A DNA stretch of 64,000 bases from Tomocerus qinae (taxonomy: Eukaryota > Arthropoda > Collembola > Entomobryomorpha > Tomoceridae): contig CM034548.1 of the NCBI GenBank assembly GCA_020055645.1, positions 45,872,296-45,936,295 on the forward strand, written 5' to 3'. Within the stretch, counting starts at the first letter, position 1; each line of letters starts with the position of its first letter. Below are positions 27,600-40,009 of the stretch, piece after piece. Below the pieces are notes generated by a model. It worked only from the letters and a program-made list of their open reading frames with translations. It ran no database searches and was not told the DNA's origin. The position numbers and the translations under genes are program-made.

Positions 27600-30500
27600 T
27601 CATTCTAGGCCATTAATCAATATTATTAACATTGTAATGGAAATTAGATTCTAGAATCGTGAATGTTGGAGAATGAATAGATGCAGGTGATATGTGGCTT
27701 AATCAAAAAGCCAACCTCTGCTGGTTTTACTCTATAACTCCTTCCATACTCTGAAAGCACAAAAACAATCAAACAAGTTGACATTTCCACCAAACTTTCT
27801 CAAAACCATCCTTCCAAGTCTTCATTCCAAATGTACTTTGTTTCCAGCAGGATAAAATCAATAGAAAATCAGGATTTAAAAATTCCACATATACCACTAA
27901 TGTATAATATGCATTAGGATAACATAATATTATGCAAATGCTCTCAAAGACATTAAATTGGTTTTCCGTCTTCGGTCCTACACGACGCGGGTGCATTAAT
28001 CCAATCGAAACTTCCACAGCCTGCAAACTCCTTCCGATGAACTCCCACTGCTTCTAATTTCGTAAGTTTGGGCTGTGTACATATGTACCATATCTACTGC
28101 ACACATTGAATCATAATCATTATATACCATGCACAGCATTGCCGCACGAACTACTTCTGCTTACAGCTACGTACCTACTACAGAAAACACGTAATTCTTT
28201 CTTGAAGACATGCCATTAGTATTATAATCAGAACTGACCGCACTCAAACTAAACTTCACTCAATTTACGATTGACACTTAATTGCTCCGTGATGTTGTCC
28301 TTGTCTTTTTCGTCTTATCATCCAACACGAAGACATGTAATTTAGTAACAATATACCAACCAAACTGATTGGAAAACTAATTCATTCATTAACAACGTAA
28401 ATTAAAGTAACAAAGTCGCCCAGTTTATCAAAAGAAAATCAAAAAACGGAAGAAGTACATTGAAAGTAATTATTAGGTAAGCTATTTCTTTATTGTCATT
28501 CAGTCTTATCTAAAAAGTGAACTTGAGATATTTGCCGTAAAGGGACATGTTTTAGGAGCATTAGGAGCAACCAGACACGTTATTAATTGCAAAAGGGGGT
28601 TATGCGCTACAGCTAGTAAAATACAAACATCATTCATCCTGTTTCTGAACATCGAGCTGCCAAGTGAAACTCCAAACTGGCTAAAAACTGAATAAGTTGC
28701 TGTGTATGCCATCTATACAATCCTATAACTAAAATGCAGAACAACGATTTTGCTTTAGGTGGACTTTCCTTTCCAAGTATGCTTTCCAAGAGAAAGCAGC
28801 ACCTTTCTGTCTGTCCAACTCTTATCTAGTACATACAAAATAATTTCTTGAGGTAGATGAATAAGATTGACGCGAAACGGATTATGGAATTAAAAGACTG
28901 CCTGAATGACGAAAAATTTAATTAGCTTGCAGAAGAAAGAAGATCCAAATTGCCACTTTTGCCGACAGATTGCAGAAAATTGCTAGTATGTTTACATTTC
29001 AGACATTTGGTGCTGAGTTATTTTAGCCACTAAAACAGTTATAAAATTGCCTCATTGCTTTAATGTGGTTTTAGTAAGTCTCTAAGCCATTTTAATCGCT
29101 TGGTTGGCTACTAGTAAAAAACTGACAATAGACTTTTGTTTTTCTGCGTAGGATAAGTTGGAATGTGAAAAGGAAATACATTTCCTGCAATATGTGAATA
29201 CATTATTTGAATTTTTCTATTGTAGCAGTCTTCGTAGACACATTACTTAATTAATTAATATGCAAGAATAAATGATGAATAAAAGACACGTAATTTTCAC
29301 CAAACTGACGACCAAGTAATACATTTTATTTTCAATTTGGAAATATGACATCAATGTACCTAATTATTATACAATGGTTAGAAGATGCTTAGCAAGTATT
29401 CCAGGTATATTATTCTGTAATTAAACTCAAATACTTTACAGCTATATAATATTCGCTGTTGATTTAGACATAACTAAACATTAATGAAAACTTGTAAGGA
29501 CATTATATTGTAAGGTTAACTACTAACTATATATTCGCGTTTATTTTTGAATTCATAGACATTGAATAGTAAATGTGTCTATGTATACATTTCCACTACT
29601 TTCCATAAATTCGTACTTTTCACATTCGATTATACCTATAATACTATTTACTTATCTAATATTAATGGCTTAGTCACCAATCATAAAAGTGTTAATGTTT
29701 GGGTGGTATTCATCTGTCATAGTCACTTATAGATTCATGGACACATTGACTTCTATTCCAATTTCAAAACTCCTCTCCGTAAATACTTTCTACTATAGAG
29801 TCAAATTAATTTAGACACTAACTCTGAATTCAAACAATCGTTAAGAATTTTTCATCACACTTAGATTACGCTTGACATCGTTTTATCATAAGGGAAAACA
29901 ATCTGTAAAGTAGTGAAAATAACGAGCCTTTCTTCGAGTGATTCGTTAGAAATTAAGAACAAATTTTATATAAGAAACTGCAAAAACATTTTCTGGGCCA
30001 AATAAGTAAAAGAATGACCAACAGTTTTCAATATATACCTTTTTACTATGAAAAATTTACACCGCTACAAGTTAAATAAAACTAGATCCTCGGCACAATC
30101 ATACATCTCGAGATTTTCTTAGCTTAGGAAAATATCAGGACAATAAAACCGATTTTAGATGCACAATTTAATAAATAACTTTATAAATTCAAGAAAAAAT
30201 ATTTTTTCATATATTGTAAATTTCACTAGTATTTATTATTTTAGAATTATTTGATACTAAAATTTATTACGTGGAGGAAATGATAATATTAATCTCACAT
30301 CATATTGAACAGATTTATCCTGTACCTACGCACCTTTTCTATTTGCTTTCTATTCAAAATCATTGTATGTTTTGATAATGAAATGTCACAGGTCCAATGT
30401 ACTTCTTCTGTATGAAAAATTGTACTGATGTAACTGAAGTAAAACATAATGGGTTTCCATATACATATTTGCCGTCTAAATAAAAGTTCCGTCAAAATAG

Positions 30501-33500
30501 AAAAATGTTTCTGGTATGCGTATGCAAATTCATAAATTTAAATCATAATCTCTGAAATATTCAAGCCAATTATCCGAATTTCCTACAACACAAAATAACA
30601 TTAAATTCTTTAATCCATTAGCATAGAAAACTTCTGCAGTTGTACAGAAAGAAATTAGATTAATTATTACCTGCTAAAAGTTACTTTTGGAATCGAAATA
30701 ACATACATTTGCTGGGATGGATCCTTTCATCATTACATACAAAAAAACTTACAAAACTTAAAAACTTACGTATTTTTAAGATTGGTTATTTCCGATTAAC
30801 AGAATATGAAGCTGTATTGTATTTCAGTATTTATGTCGCTTAAAATGGATGAACTGAGTGTTCTAGTTCATCAATACTTTTCCTAAACGATACAAAATGT
30901 TTTAAAGTGCATAAATTACTGTACCAAGTAAATGTTGTCAAAATCTAAAACAATTCCTGATAATTAGTACAGTATTTTTAGATTTTAAAACGCTAAAATT
31001 AGTTTTCATATCCAGTTTCAGACATTGGTCCAGATTCAGACATTAAACACCTACTGATGCAATAATCAAGACAACATTCTAAATTGGAATTAATTTTGAA
31101 AATCGTATGAGATTTGCATACTCTCATGCATCATCATAAAAAATGCTATGAGCATGCTTGTTAACAACCAGATCTACCTAGTGAATTGTTATCTACCTAG
31201 TATTAAAAGTATGGAAACAAAGAAAAGGATTCCGACCAAGTCCCTTGCGCATTCTTGATTATGTTTAAAGTTTCTGTATAACAGTTTTCTTGTAGGTACT
31301 TACCTACTATTACAAGACATCACATAATTCCATGATGATAATTTGACTCCATACAGATAAAAACTAAGTCAATCAAATCAAAGCAACACATAAATACATT
31401 TATTTATTACATCATACATAATGCTCATATTTTATGGTGCATTAAATTCACTCTATCCACTAATCAATTCATGAGATGTATTTACATATCGCATATCGTA
31501 ATGTTGAAAAAGCAGAATATAAATGCAACTTAAGGAAACGTAAAACTTTGTGATTATGAAAAGAAACAAAAAGGATTAAGAAATCAAATACTAAACCTTT
31601 TAGAATTTAAATATTAATTACACGAGATATTTTGTATAAATTCACAGCCTCGCATCTCTGCTTATATGTAATGTAACACTGTTAGATGATTCATTATGCT
31701 TACAATTAATATTTAATAATTACATCCGTACATTAATACTTTAAATTAATAGTTAAGTGTGTAGACTGTAGACATACTTACTAATCTTTACCATCTACCC
31801 TAATTACAATCTATAATCTCAACTTTCAACAAAATTTTTTAGAGCTTTTATAATTTTGTTATTGTTTTTGGAGTATCTCCTAACATTAGCACTTAGTTTA
31901 ACAATCTTAGATGGTTTTATATAAGTACAACTATATATCAAGTAATTTTGATTCACGTAATGATTTACCAATCAATATTTTCCAATTATCTTAGTAGTCC
32001 TATTTAAAGGGAAATTTATATACCACAACACAGATTAGGGGATTGTAATAGCTTAGTAAGTGATTACACAATATTATAAGGTGTAGACACATTTACTCTC
32101 ATGGGTGCATAATAAATAATTAAACACTATGCATACCAACAATCATACAACACAGAACGTCCGATTACTTGCCTTAAATAGAGCAACCAATAGCAATACA
32201 CACAGTAACATATTTCTTCTTATCTTGATTTAAAATAACACGTAACTGGGGAAGATTATTATTATGATAATGGTGACACTTAGCATAGGACAATCTAGTA
32301 GTGGCAACCTAGAAATTGGTTTCATAAGTCTGATAATTTTGGCACAAATGTTTCAAGTAATATTAAATGTTGAGATTACCACTTAATTTCTGTCAACTCG
32401 CTTGCCAATTCTCAAGATTAGGATAAATGTTATTAGTATTGACATTCTAATGTTCAATTTGGTTAGAGGAGCGAAATGGTGGATTTGATGGTACATGTCT
32501 GATGAGGAGTGAAATTTCATCAAGAAGCTTTTACATGTTCAACTCAGTATTGTTGTAGCAGCTACTTCTTTGGCCTAATTCTTTTAGCAGTTATTTATAA
32601 ATGAAATACAAAGATTTTACCAGGAGGAAGATTTTATGTGAATCTCTTGACTAGTACTAAAGATAGCACAGAGAGTGCGGTAGATATAAGATTTTGTAGT
32701 TTTCGAGTCTGTTTGTAAGTGTATTGTCAACGTTCATAGCAGAAGTTTGAGTCAATTTATAGTCAAGTTGCAGTTGAAGATGAAATTCCAAACTTATTAA
32801 TTTAGATTTCCATTTCTTATCTCAGAAGATATATAATTCCTATTTTGATTAAACAGTCAATATTATTTCTTAAATCGACGTTACTCGAATTAGTTAATTA
32901 GTGTCAGTAGTTCTTATTTTTAACTACAGAATAGGATAGGTATTATTTTAATTTAGATAAGTAGTTCAGTTTTGGTACATACATAGAATTCAGATAGTTT
33001 TCGGATTTTATCAACTGATAATAATAATTATAATTTCGTCGCATTAAAAATGTCCTTCTATCCGTCAAGCAACGTACCTTAGCCAGAATAAGTTAAACCG
33101 TCGTCGAGTATAGATTAGATAGAGTTAGACTGAGATTAGTACTACCTAATAAGTATAGGTAGGTTCCTAGTATAGATTTATTACATCCAGTTAAATAGTT
33201 GCAATCTGATCAATCTGATTATGAATGGTATCGTGTTTCAAGTTGTGAGTGTCCTTCATTGAGTACTATTATTGTCGTCAAAGGCCATTCAGCAATTTAT
33301 CAGGAATTTCACAATTTTCAGAATTTTCGCAGTTATGAGGTATGGAATGGAACGAGTTACAATTTTCAATATTGTCAATGAGTTTCTTTTAGATTGTTCC
33401 TCTTCAATTACTCCAGATCACCTAAAGTGGTTTGTAGGATTTTACCTCTTGCACTGCAATCTACAATAGTAAAAGTTTACAAAGAATATTTGATCTATGC

Positions 33501-36500
33501 TAGTCGTAGGTATACTAATTATAGTATTCACATACGTTTTCTTGTCAATTGTTATCCTCGGACACGGACTACGCTTGTTACATACAATAGAGTGATTCCA
33601 AGTTACGTACCAGTGCCAAGATACAAACAAAACGAATCGCACCGTTGTCAGTAATATACTGCTATATCATATTAGTTTAAATAGTTTGTTTAGGTACCAC
33701 CGTATTTTATTTATAATTTCATAGAGTACCCAAAGTTCATTTGGCTGAGATTGAGTAAAGTCGCCCGACAGGGAGCCACAAATGTATGTGCTTCTTTCAT
33801 GTACTTTCTCCTGTTTAATGACATTACTGCTTAACAAGGTACGACACGACTAACTGTAATTTTTCGGATTTTTCAAATTTATATCACAACTGTCTAGTTT
33901 CTTTCAACAATTTTAACTGCATGACAAAGTCAAGCTTTTCTGCCCTGACACTGAATATATCCAACACTAACTAACGGTAACCAGACGGGTTTTTTAATCG
34001 ACTGTGTCCCTGTCACGTCTATATACTATTTATATCTTAGACTTAACACTGAATAAGAATACCATCTAGAACATTTAATAATTAACAATTATGTTTAATA
34101 GCATAGATTACCTACCTTCCATCAGAGGTACCGTACTTCCATCCCACAATTCAATCTTTTCAGTTATACGAGCAACTGCCTATCCATCATCACCCGAGTG
34201 TTCGATCTCAGAAGAAAATACAATTACTTACACTAGCTATTGCAATGCTCAATAGACAGCATTGTCTGTAGGTGTGAAAAAGAAAGTACATTATAGTTTA
34301 GTAGGTAGGTAAATAGTTCGAGTACAGTTAGCTATCGTAGATATACGAATATTATGTAACACGAAGTTTGGGATTTCGATAAATCCGTCGTTAACTAACT
34401 ATAAATTAATATTTTGTTTAGTGGTTGTGCTTGGTGTAATTATAAGTAGATATTGTACTCATTAGGAGGAAACATTAAAAGCAATTAATTTACTTAAGGT
34501 ATGGTTTAGTTACTTTATCTTCCTGTTACTCCTTCCCACTCAAGTCAGCATAGCTATGCTATTTACATTCCCTCGAACAAAGTCAACATATTAAATATTA
34601 GATGACCGTGATTTTGTTCCTTTCTGTTTCACTCTTTACTTACTCTAGAGATTCTTCAGCCCCAATTAGATTGAGGAAGCAGCACGATGTTATGATCTGC
34701 TTAGTTGGCTTTTCCTTCAGGAATATCGCGTTTTTGGCCATTGTTGTTGAAATTAATGGCGTCCTCCCATTTTCCAAGTTGAGAAGATGGTAGGGGCTCG
34801 GAGTGCCACATTGAGGCTGACGGTAAGTCTCCACTGCTCTCATCGCTACGAACTGAAATCAAATAACAATTTTTGCTTTCTCTCATATACGTTGACATTC
34901 CATTTTCTCATCCGTGCATTAACTATATACTTACGTTTATAAAAAATTCCTTTCAACAAATACCATCCGGATTACTGTGACTGTAATTCTTGATTCATAT
35001 GACCAAAATGACAAAATTGTATGCATTAAAATTGCGTGTCTACAGTACAAATTGGGCCTGCTACTTACAAAGATCCTGTCATTAACATTAATGCGCCACT
35101 TTAGAGAGAGTAAATAACGTTATCAGTTGTTTATGAACGTACAATAAAATTACGGACAATAAATTACTAGTTCTGTATCTATTTCTATCTTGAGCAGGTG
35201 CAATAAAACTGCAGTCATTATTTAAGGACACCTAATAGATAGATTCTATATTTCTTAAGTGTCCATAAAGAGATTTGCGATTTCTTATGATGGCAATTGC
35301 AATTTATTGAGATAATGTGAGTTAAATTGAATTGAGAGGCTTTGAGGGATTTAGATTAGATAATTGACACGCATTCATGGTTTATAATATATTGTTCTTG
35401 TCCACTCATAGCTTGAAAATGTTTTAGTAGCTTTTGCAATTTACGTATAACATTTGGATTACTGTCATGTTTGAAATAATCAATTTTCTGTGTGGGTCGA
35501 CCAAGCGTGCAGTCTTTAAGGCTGATGTAGACAAAACAAAATTATTCTAGGAACAGGTAAACAAAGTGCCTAACCTAATTGGGTACGGTTACAATGCAGT
35601 AGTGATACTGTTTGTTATTCTTCTGAATGTGATTTTGGTTTAGGAGAAAGTAGTAAAAAGCTCTTGAATGGTCTTTGTTGTAATAATATATTTGTTCTAT
35701 CTAGGTTCGGAATACGCAGCTGTATTTTAATCCTTGTTTTAAGCTGGAGATAACCTAGATAGGAATCATTTATACTATAGCAGTTGTTTGAGTGAAAAAT
35801 GAGGCAAGCTTTATATTATCATTATTGTGAAAGAGCTACTAATAATATATGGCATGAGCTACTGGTGTTCTATAAAAGGGGAGCAATTCTTTTCCGAGAA
35901 AATCTATTGAGGATCTTTGCAGGCATTTAAACAAATCGAAAGAACTGTTTTCGAAAAACGGTAATGTATTTGTAATAGGTACTTCATAGAGGGAAGCTAA
36001 TCTTCTTATCTTATGTGGCAACCCTAAGCTTTCCTAAATGATGGGAACAAGAGAAGTTTGACAAGCAAACAGCGACTTAAGGGGGCTATGATAGAATAAG
36101 ACGTAAGACTTTATTCCCACGCCTCATTTACTAATACACAGTGCAGAAGTGATACAACAGAGTGTCTGCAGCTATGCTCCCTATATTGGATCAGTTTGTG
36201 GGTATGCCACTAAACAGTTCTTTGTTTGCCAGACTCCTACACAATCTCACTACTGGGATTACAGCTCCAGGCTGGAGGGACGCAGAAAAACTTTTGTCTT
36301 GCTGAATGAGTGTGCTGAGACTTCATGTAGAAGAAATCGCTAAGACAAGTTTTAGTTAATTACGTACAAGTCAATAATAAACTGCGGCAATAAAAAACTA
36401 ACTTTGAATCGCAATAATCTATATGGCACAGATGCTGAAAATGTATACATGCATCACAAGTCAGGTAACTTACAGTTTTCAGAAAACCTTCTCTCAATCT

Positions 36501-38700
36501 CCGCGGATACTTCCAGAGAAATGGGATCTGATGGAACACATCATATCAGCCCACTAGAATTACCTTGCATCACTACTACTGCAGCCCTACCTTGCAGAAA
36601 CTTTAGCCTTTCCACTTGCACAAAACTGCGTGTGCTCCACATACTTTCACTTGAAAGAAATAGCAAAATACCTAACTACGAACAGTATTAAATTTTTGGA
36701 GCAGATACTTTTCTTGACATAGCCTGCCGGCTCCGTAACTCTTGCTGTTACTGCTACACCGAAACATAATACCATACTTGTTTCCTTCCTACAACCAAGC
36801 ATCCTAAAATTTATGTTCTCAAATTGCATCCTTATCTTGGAATTGGTAACATTGCAAATTTCTTGCATTTCTTTCCAAAGTTCTCGTCTCATAGCGAAAT
36901 AAAACTGTACTTATTTGGAATATGCACAGGACCTCGGTGTGCACTCCGTATTATTATCCACTCAGGATACACCATCATTGACATTGACTGAAGGATAGAC
37001 ACTTGCAAAATCAACAATTGCCAAGGTAAAAGGTGAATTCTTGTCAAGGCTGCTTACCTGCAGAAAAGAATGAGAGGACTTGGCATTGACCAAAATTGCA
37101 TCTATACAAGCCGAAACCAACACAGAAGCAATCCGAATTCGCGTTACACAGCTGGCCCTCTACAGCGCTGCAGGATGACAAATCCAGCTAAAAAAGTAAT
37201 CAGAACATATCATTTACATCATATTATAGAAGTAAGTCAACTTAGAAACTGCCAAAGTCGACCAGAAATGGATTATTTAGACGTTCAGAATTACAGTGAT
37301 GAATTATTGCATCTATTGGGCTCATGTGTTTGTACTTGTAGTTATTACATGCAGCATTATTAGCTGCATTATTTAGCTCTAGCTGGCTGCATTATTTAAA
37401 ATATTCTGTAAAGATGGATAGAAAGGGCCTGGTGCTCGTCACTGCCTGAATTAGCTATTGCCACAATCAACATTTTGTGCTCTTGTTTTATACAATCTAA
37501 TTTGCAAACGAGCTTTTGTTCATTGAAAGGGAAATAAGTGGCTCCTCCAATTTTATTTAGTTTGAAATTTATGAATGGGATCGCATTTTGATAAGAACCG
37601 AGTGTGCCTTCGTTTGGGCGGAGATAATAATAATAGTATTATGAACGAGCAATATTGTGACCACAATAGTAAGCCTTCGGAGCCCATTAGGTTTCCAGTC
37701 ACTTCATCCTCTTCAATGTCCACCTCAACAGAACAATATAATATAGTTAATCTCCCGACTGCCTAACCTTGTGATGTAAGGAAATAGTTTTAGTACCTAC
37801 AGAAAGCAAGTTTGGTAGGCAGCAGTAATTATATTGCAAGTTAATTGATAGCTTCTACCTATCCGCCTCCAAACTTTTAATACTATGGGATGTGTGGGTG
37901 GGTTGGCTATTGGCTATAGCTGCCCAAAAACATTGTATGGATCCTTTCATAAACAGAAGCTTTGTCGGCAGAGTGTATGGTCGGTTTTTGGTATCGTTAG
38001 AGCTATCCTCATCTAATATTGGCTTTTGAAGACCTATGCTCCTGTTATGCTCACACAAACCACATACTACTATTATCTCCAATCTCCACTTCTCGGAATT
38101 ACCGAATTTACTGGAATCCAGCCCGAAAAATTACATGATCCGGAGCAAACCAGCATTGGAAATAAGCAAAGCTGTATGAATTGTGTATCTTTGTCACATT
38201 ATTGCACTGGCTATCTAATCAAATATTTACGGTGTGTGGACGTGCAAACAAGAGTCGAAAACGGTACAGGTATCTAACTCGGTATTTCAACATACATGCA
38301 TTACGTTTTCTGCTAGCCGAGTAGCCCGTCTAGTTATGTACCATAAGTGTTATCTTTTGAATCCATTCTACTTACAGAGTGGCGAACCACACAGTTTACA
38401 TGACTCTAACTGTGTAAATGAGATTTCACTTTTGAAACTTAATCTCCATATAAAACTAAAGTCTTATGACATTCAAGGGTTAAAGGTTTATATCGGACTT
38501 TCTGTGTCAGTACTATGCCCATGTTGAATCTTTCGGAACTATAGCCGTATGTTATATTTGGGTATTTAATGAAATTTGTGAATATTTCATTAAGTCTAAG
38601 TGGTTTATTATCTACGGTGTTGAGTTAATTTTGAGCTTCAGCTTGAAAAGTCCAGAGACCTGCTCGTCGTATACTTGACTATATTCAAAAGATTTGTTAA
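27600..38700. other. non-coding stretch, no supportable gene
   Basis: Eleven kilobases of mostly very AT-rich DNA with short open frames and no domain I recognise. Small features only: a duplicated ATCTACCTAGT near 31.2 kb, GTAGGTACTTACCTAC near 31.3 kb, a good TATA-like string (TATAAAAGGG) at 35,871-35,880 with no gene behind it, and a doubled GCTGCATTATTTA near 37.37 kb. Confidence 0.6.
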
Positions 38701-38713
38701 AGAAAATAAGATA

Positions 38714-38719
38714 TTTATT
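38714..38719 (-). terminator. possible poly(A) signal overlapping the stop codon
   Basis: On the - strand AATAAA overlaps the TAA stop at 38,720-38,718. If used, the gene would be a single exon with a very short 3' UTR. It may equally be chance in AT-rich DNA if the donor at 38,759 is used. Confidence 0.3.
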
Positions 38720-39923
38720 ACAGGTTAACGAAGAAAGAACAAGTAAATAGGGGACCAACCTGATTTTGATTATTTTGACCGAGGGCTTCATCTGGTCTGT
38801 CAATAAAGTCGTTGGTTTCGGGGGCATCGTTGAGTTCAGAACTGAAGAAATTTCCGAAGGGTTCGGGGTCAGAGTCGCTTTGAATGATCATGTCGTCAAT
38901 GTTGTCACGTATCCGCATATTGTTGTTGTTCCAGAGAGAATGAGTTGGCGGGGAGCGTAGGAAGGCATCCGAGATGTCAGTTTGTTGATTTCTTCTTCTC
39001 TGTTTGGTTAGCGGTCGGAGTTTGAGCATGGAGACAGGAAGAACTCGTCTCTTGCTGAGATCCAGATTCGGACGTATCCCTTCGTCGAGAATGTCATCAA
39101 CATGTCCGAACCGTATTTTCTCGAAAGGAGTCATGAGTTCTTTGGGCTTGTTGGCCACTCTTCCGTCATGTCCTTCCGGAGGGGACAGAACAACTTTCCC
39201 AAACTCCTTGTTGGTGTTTTTGTCGGCTCCTTTCTCCTTAATCCGTTCCTCGCGGAATATATCTTTGATTTTCTGGAGACTGGTCTCTTTGGTGGGTTGT
39301 GCAGGTGGCGAGAAGTGTACAATGGGCTCCAACGGAGCAGAAGCTTCTTCTCCGCCGACACCCTTCCTCATCGAATTGGCATTAGCCCCCAGTTTGGCGT
39401 TCTTCCTGTTGGACATTGCGAAACTTCGAACTTCCTCAAAAGGTCCTCCTTTGCGTCCGTTGTTACGACCCTGCTGACGTGGTGTGGTCAAAACATGTCC
39501 GTACGGATATTGTTTCCGGTTCTTCCCACGCAGCCGGTTGCTAGAAAGTCCTTTAAACAATCCGAAGCTGAACATGGATGGATAGTTGCCCAAGAAAATG
39601 TCCGTTCCGAACTGAGGGATTTCATTATTGACCTCGGCGCGAGATTGACGTTTGTAATATCTCCACATGGCCCGCAGTTCTTCGCATGTCGGCTCTCCAG
39701 GAATTGCATTACTCATCGCAGGAATCACTTCGCGTCCTTGCAATTTGAACAATCTGCGTGGCAGGTTGCCCTTCCCTCCCGACGACGAAGTGTAAGTAGG
39801 CTGGGTATCCCCCAGGTTCAAGCCTTTTATGTTTCTGCCGGCTGTAACGGCCGCTACGCTCACGGCCGCCATTATCATTAGCGTGTCAAAAAATATCATC
39901 GATGACCATCGTCGGTTCTGCAT
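38718..39923 (-). CDS. unrecognised secreted basic protein, possible prohormone-like precursor
   Basis: I do not recognise this protein. The ATG at 39,923-39,921 is the first in frame; an in-frame TGA lies 25 bases upstream (39,950-39,948). Read to the stop at 38,718 it has 401 residues. Residues 1-28 look like a signal peptide: MQNRRWSS, a hydrophobic core, then VTA as a likely cleavage site. The mature part is polar and rich in R, K, N and P. It has one cysteine (residue 80, in PTCEELRAMWRYYKRQSR), a furin-type RQSR at 92-95, and basic pairs or triplets near 56-57, 291-293 and 307-311. The C-terminal hundred residues turn acidic (DNIDDMIIQSDSDPEPF). No helices follow the signal peptide. GC content and CpG are visibly higher than in the flanks. 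CAG|GTTGGT at 38,760/38,759 is a usable donor, in which case 388 residues are encoded here and the rest lies elsewhere. A secreted precursor or matrix-type protein is inference. Confidence 0.8.
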   Translation of the reverse strand: MQNRRWSSMIFFDTLMIMAAVSVAAVTAGRNIKGLNLGDTQPTYTSSSGGKGNLPRRLFKLQGREVIPAMSNAIPGEPTCEELRAMWRYYKRQSRAEVNNEIPQFGTDIFLGNYPSMFSFGLFKGLSSNRLRGKNRKQYPYGHVLTTPRQQGRNNGRKGGPFEEVRSFAMSNRKNAKLGANANSMRKGVGGEEASAPLEPIVHFSPPAQPTKETSLQKIKDIFREERIKEKGADKNTNKEFGKVVLSPPEGHDGRVANKPKELMTPFEKIRFGHVDDILDEGIRPNLDLSKRRVLPVSMLKLRPLTKQRRRNQQTDISDAFLRSPPTHSLWNNNNMRIRDNIDDMIIQSDSDPEPFGNFFSSELNDAPETNDFIDRPDEALGQNNQNQVGPLFTCSFFVNL

Positions 39924-40009
39924 TTTTGCCAATACGAATCGGATTTCTCACCAATAGACTGCCTTTGTGTTCCGCAAGTTCACTATATGATCTGTCTCAA
40001 CTGAAATGT

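Noticed and set aside
35871-35880. TATAAAAGGG, a good TATA-box match
   Set aside because: No initiator at the right distance and no coding sequence downstream; such strings are common in AT-rich DNA.
36245-36290. TGGGATTACAG next to CTCCAGGCTGGAG, resembling Alu words
   Set aside because: Only these short words match and the surroundings show no SINE structure, so I treat it as coincidence in an arthropod-like genome.
39004-39881. Long + strand open frames inside the secreted-protein exon (157 and 259 codons)
   Set aside because: They are antisense to a better-supported frame with a signal peptide, and arise because the GC-richer exon has few stops in any frame.
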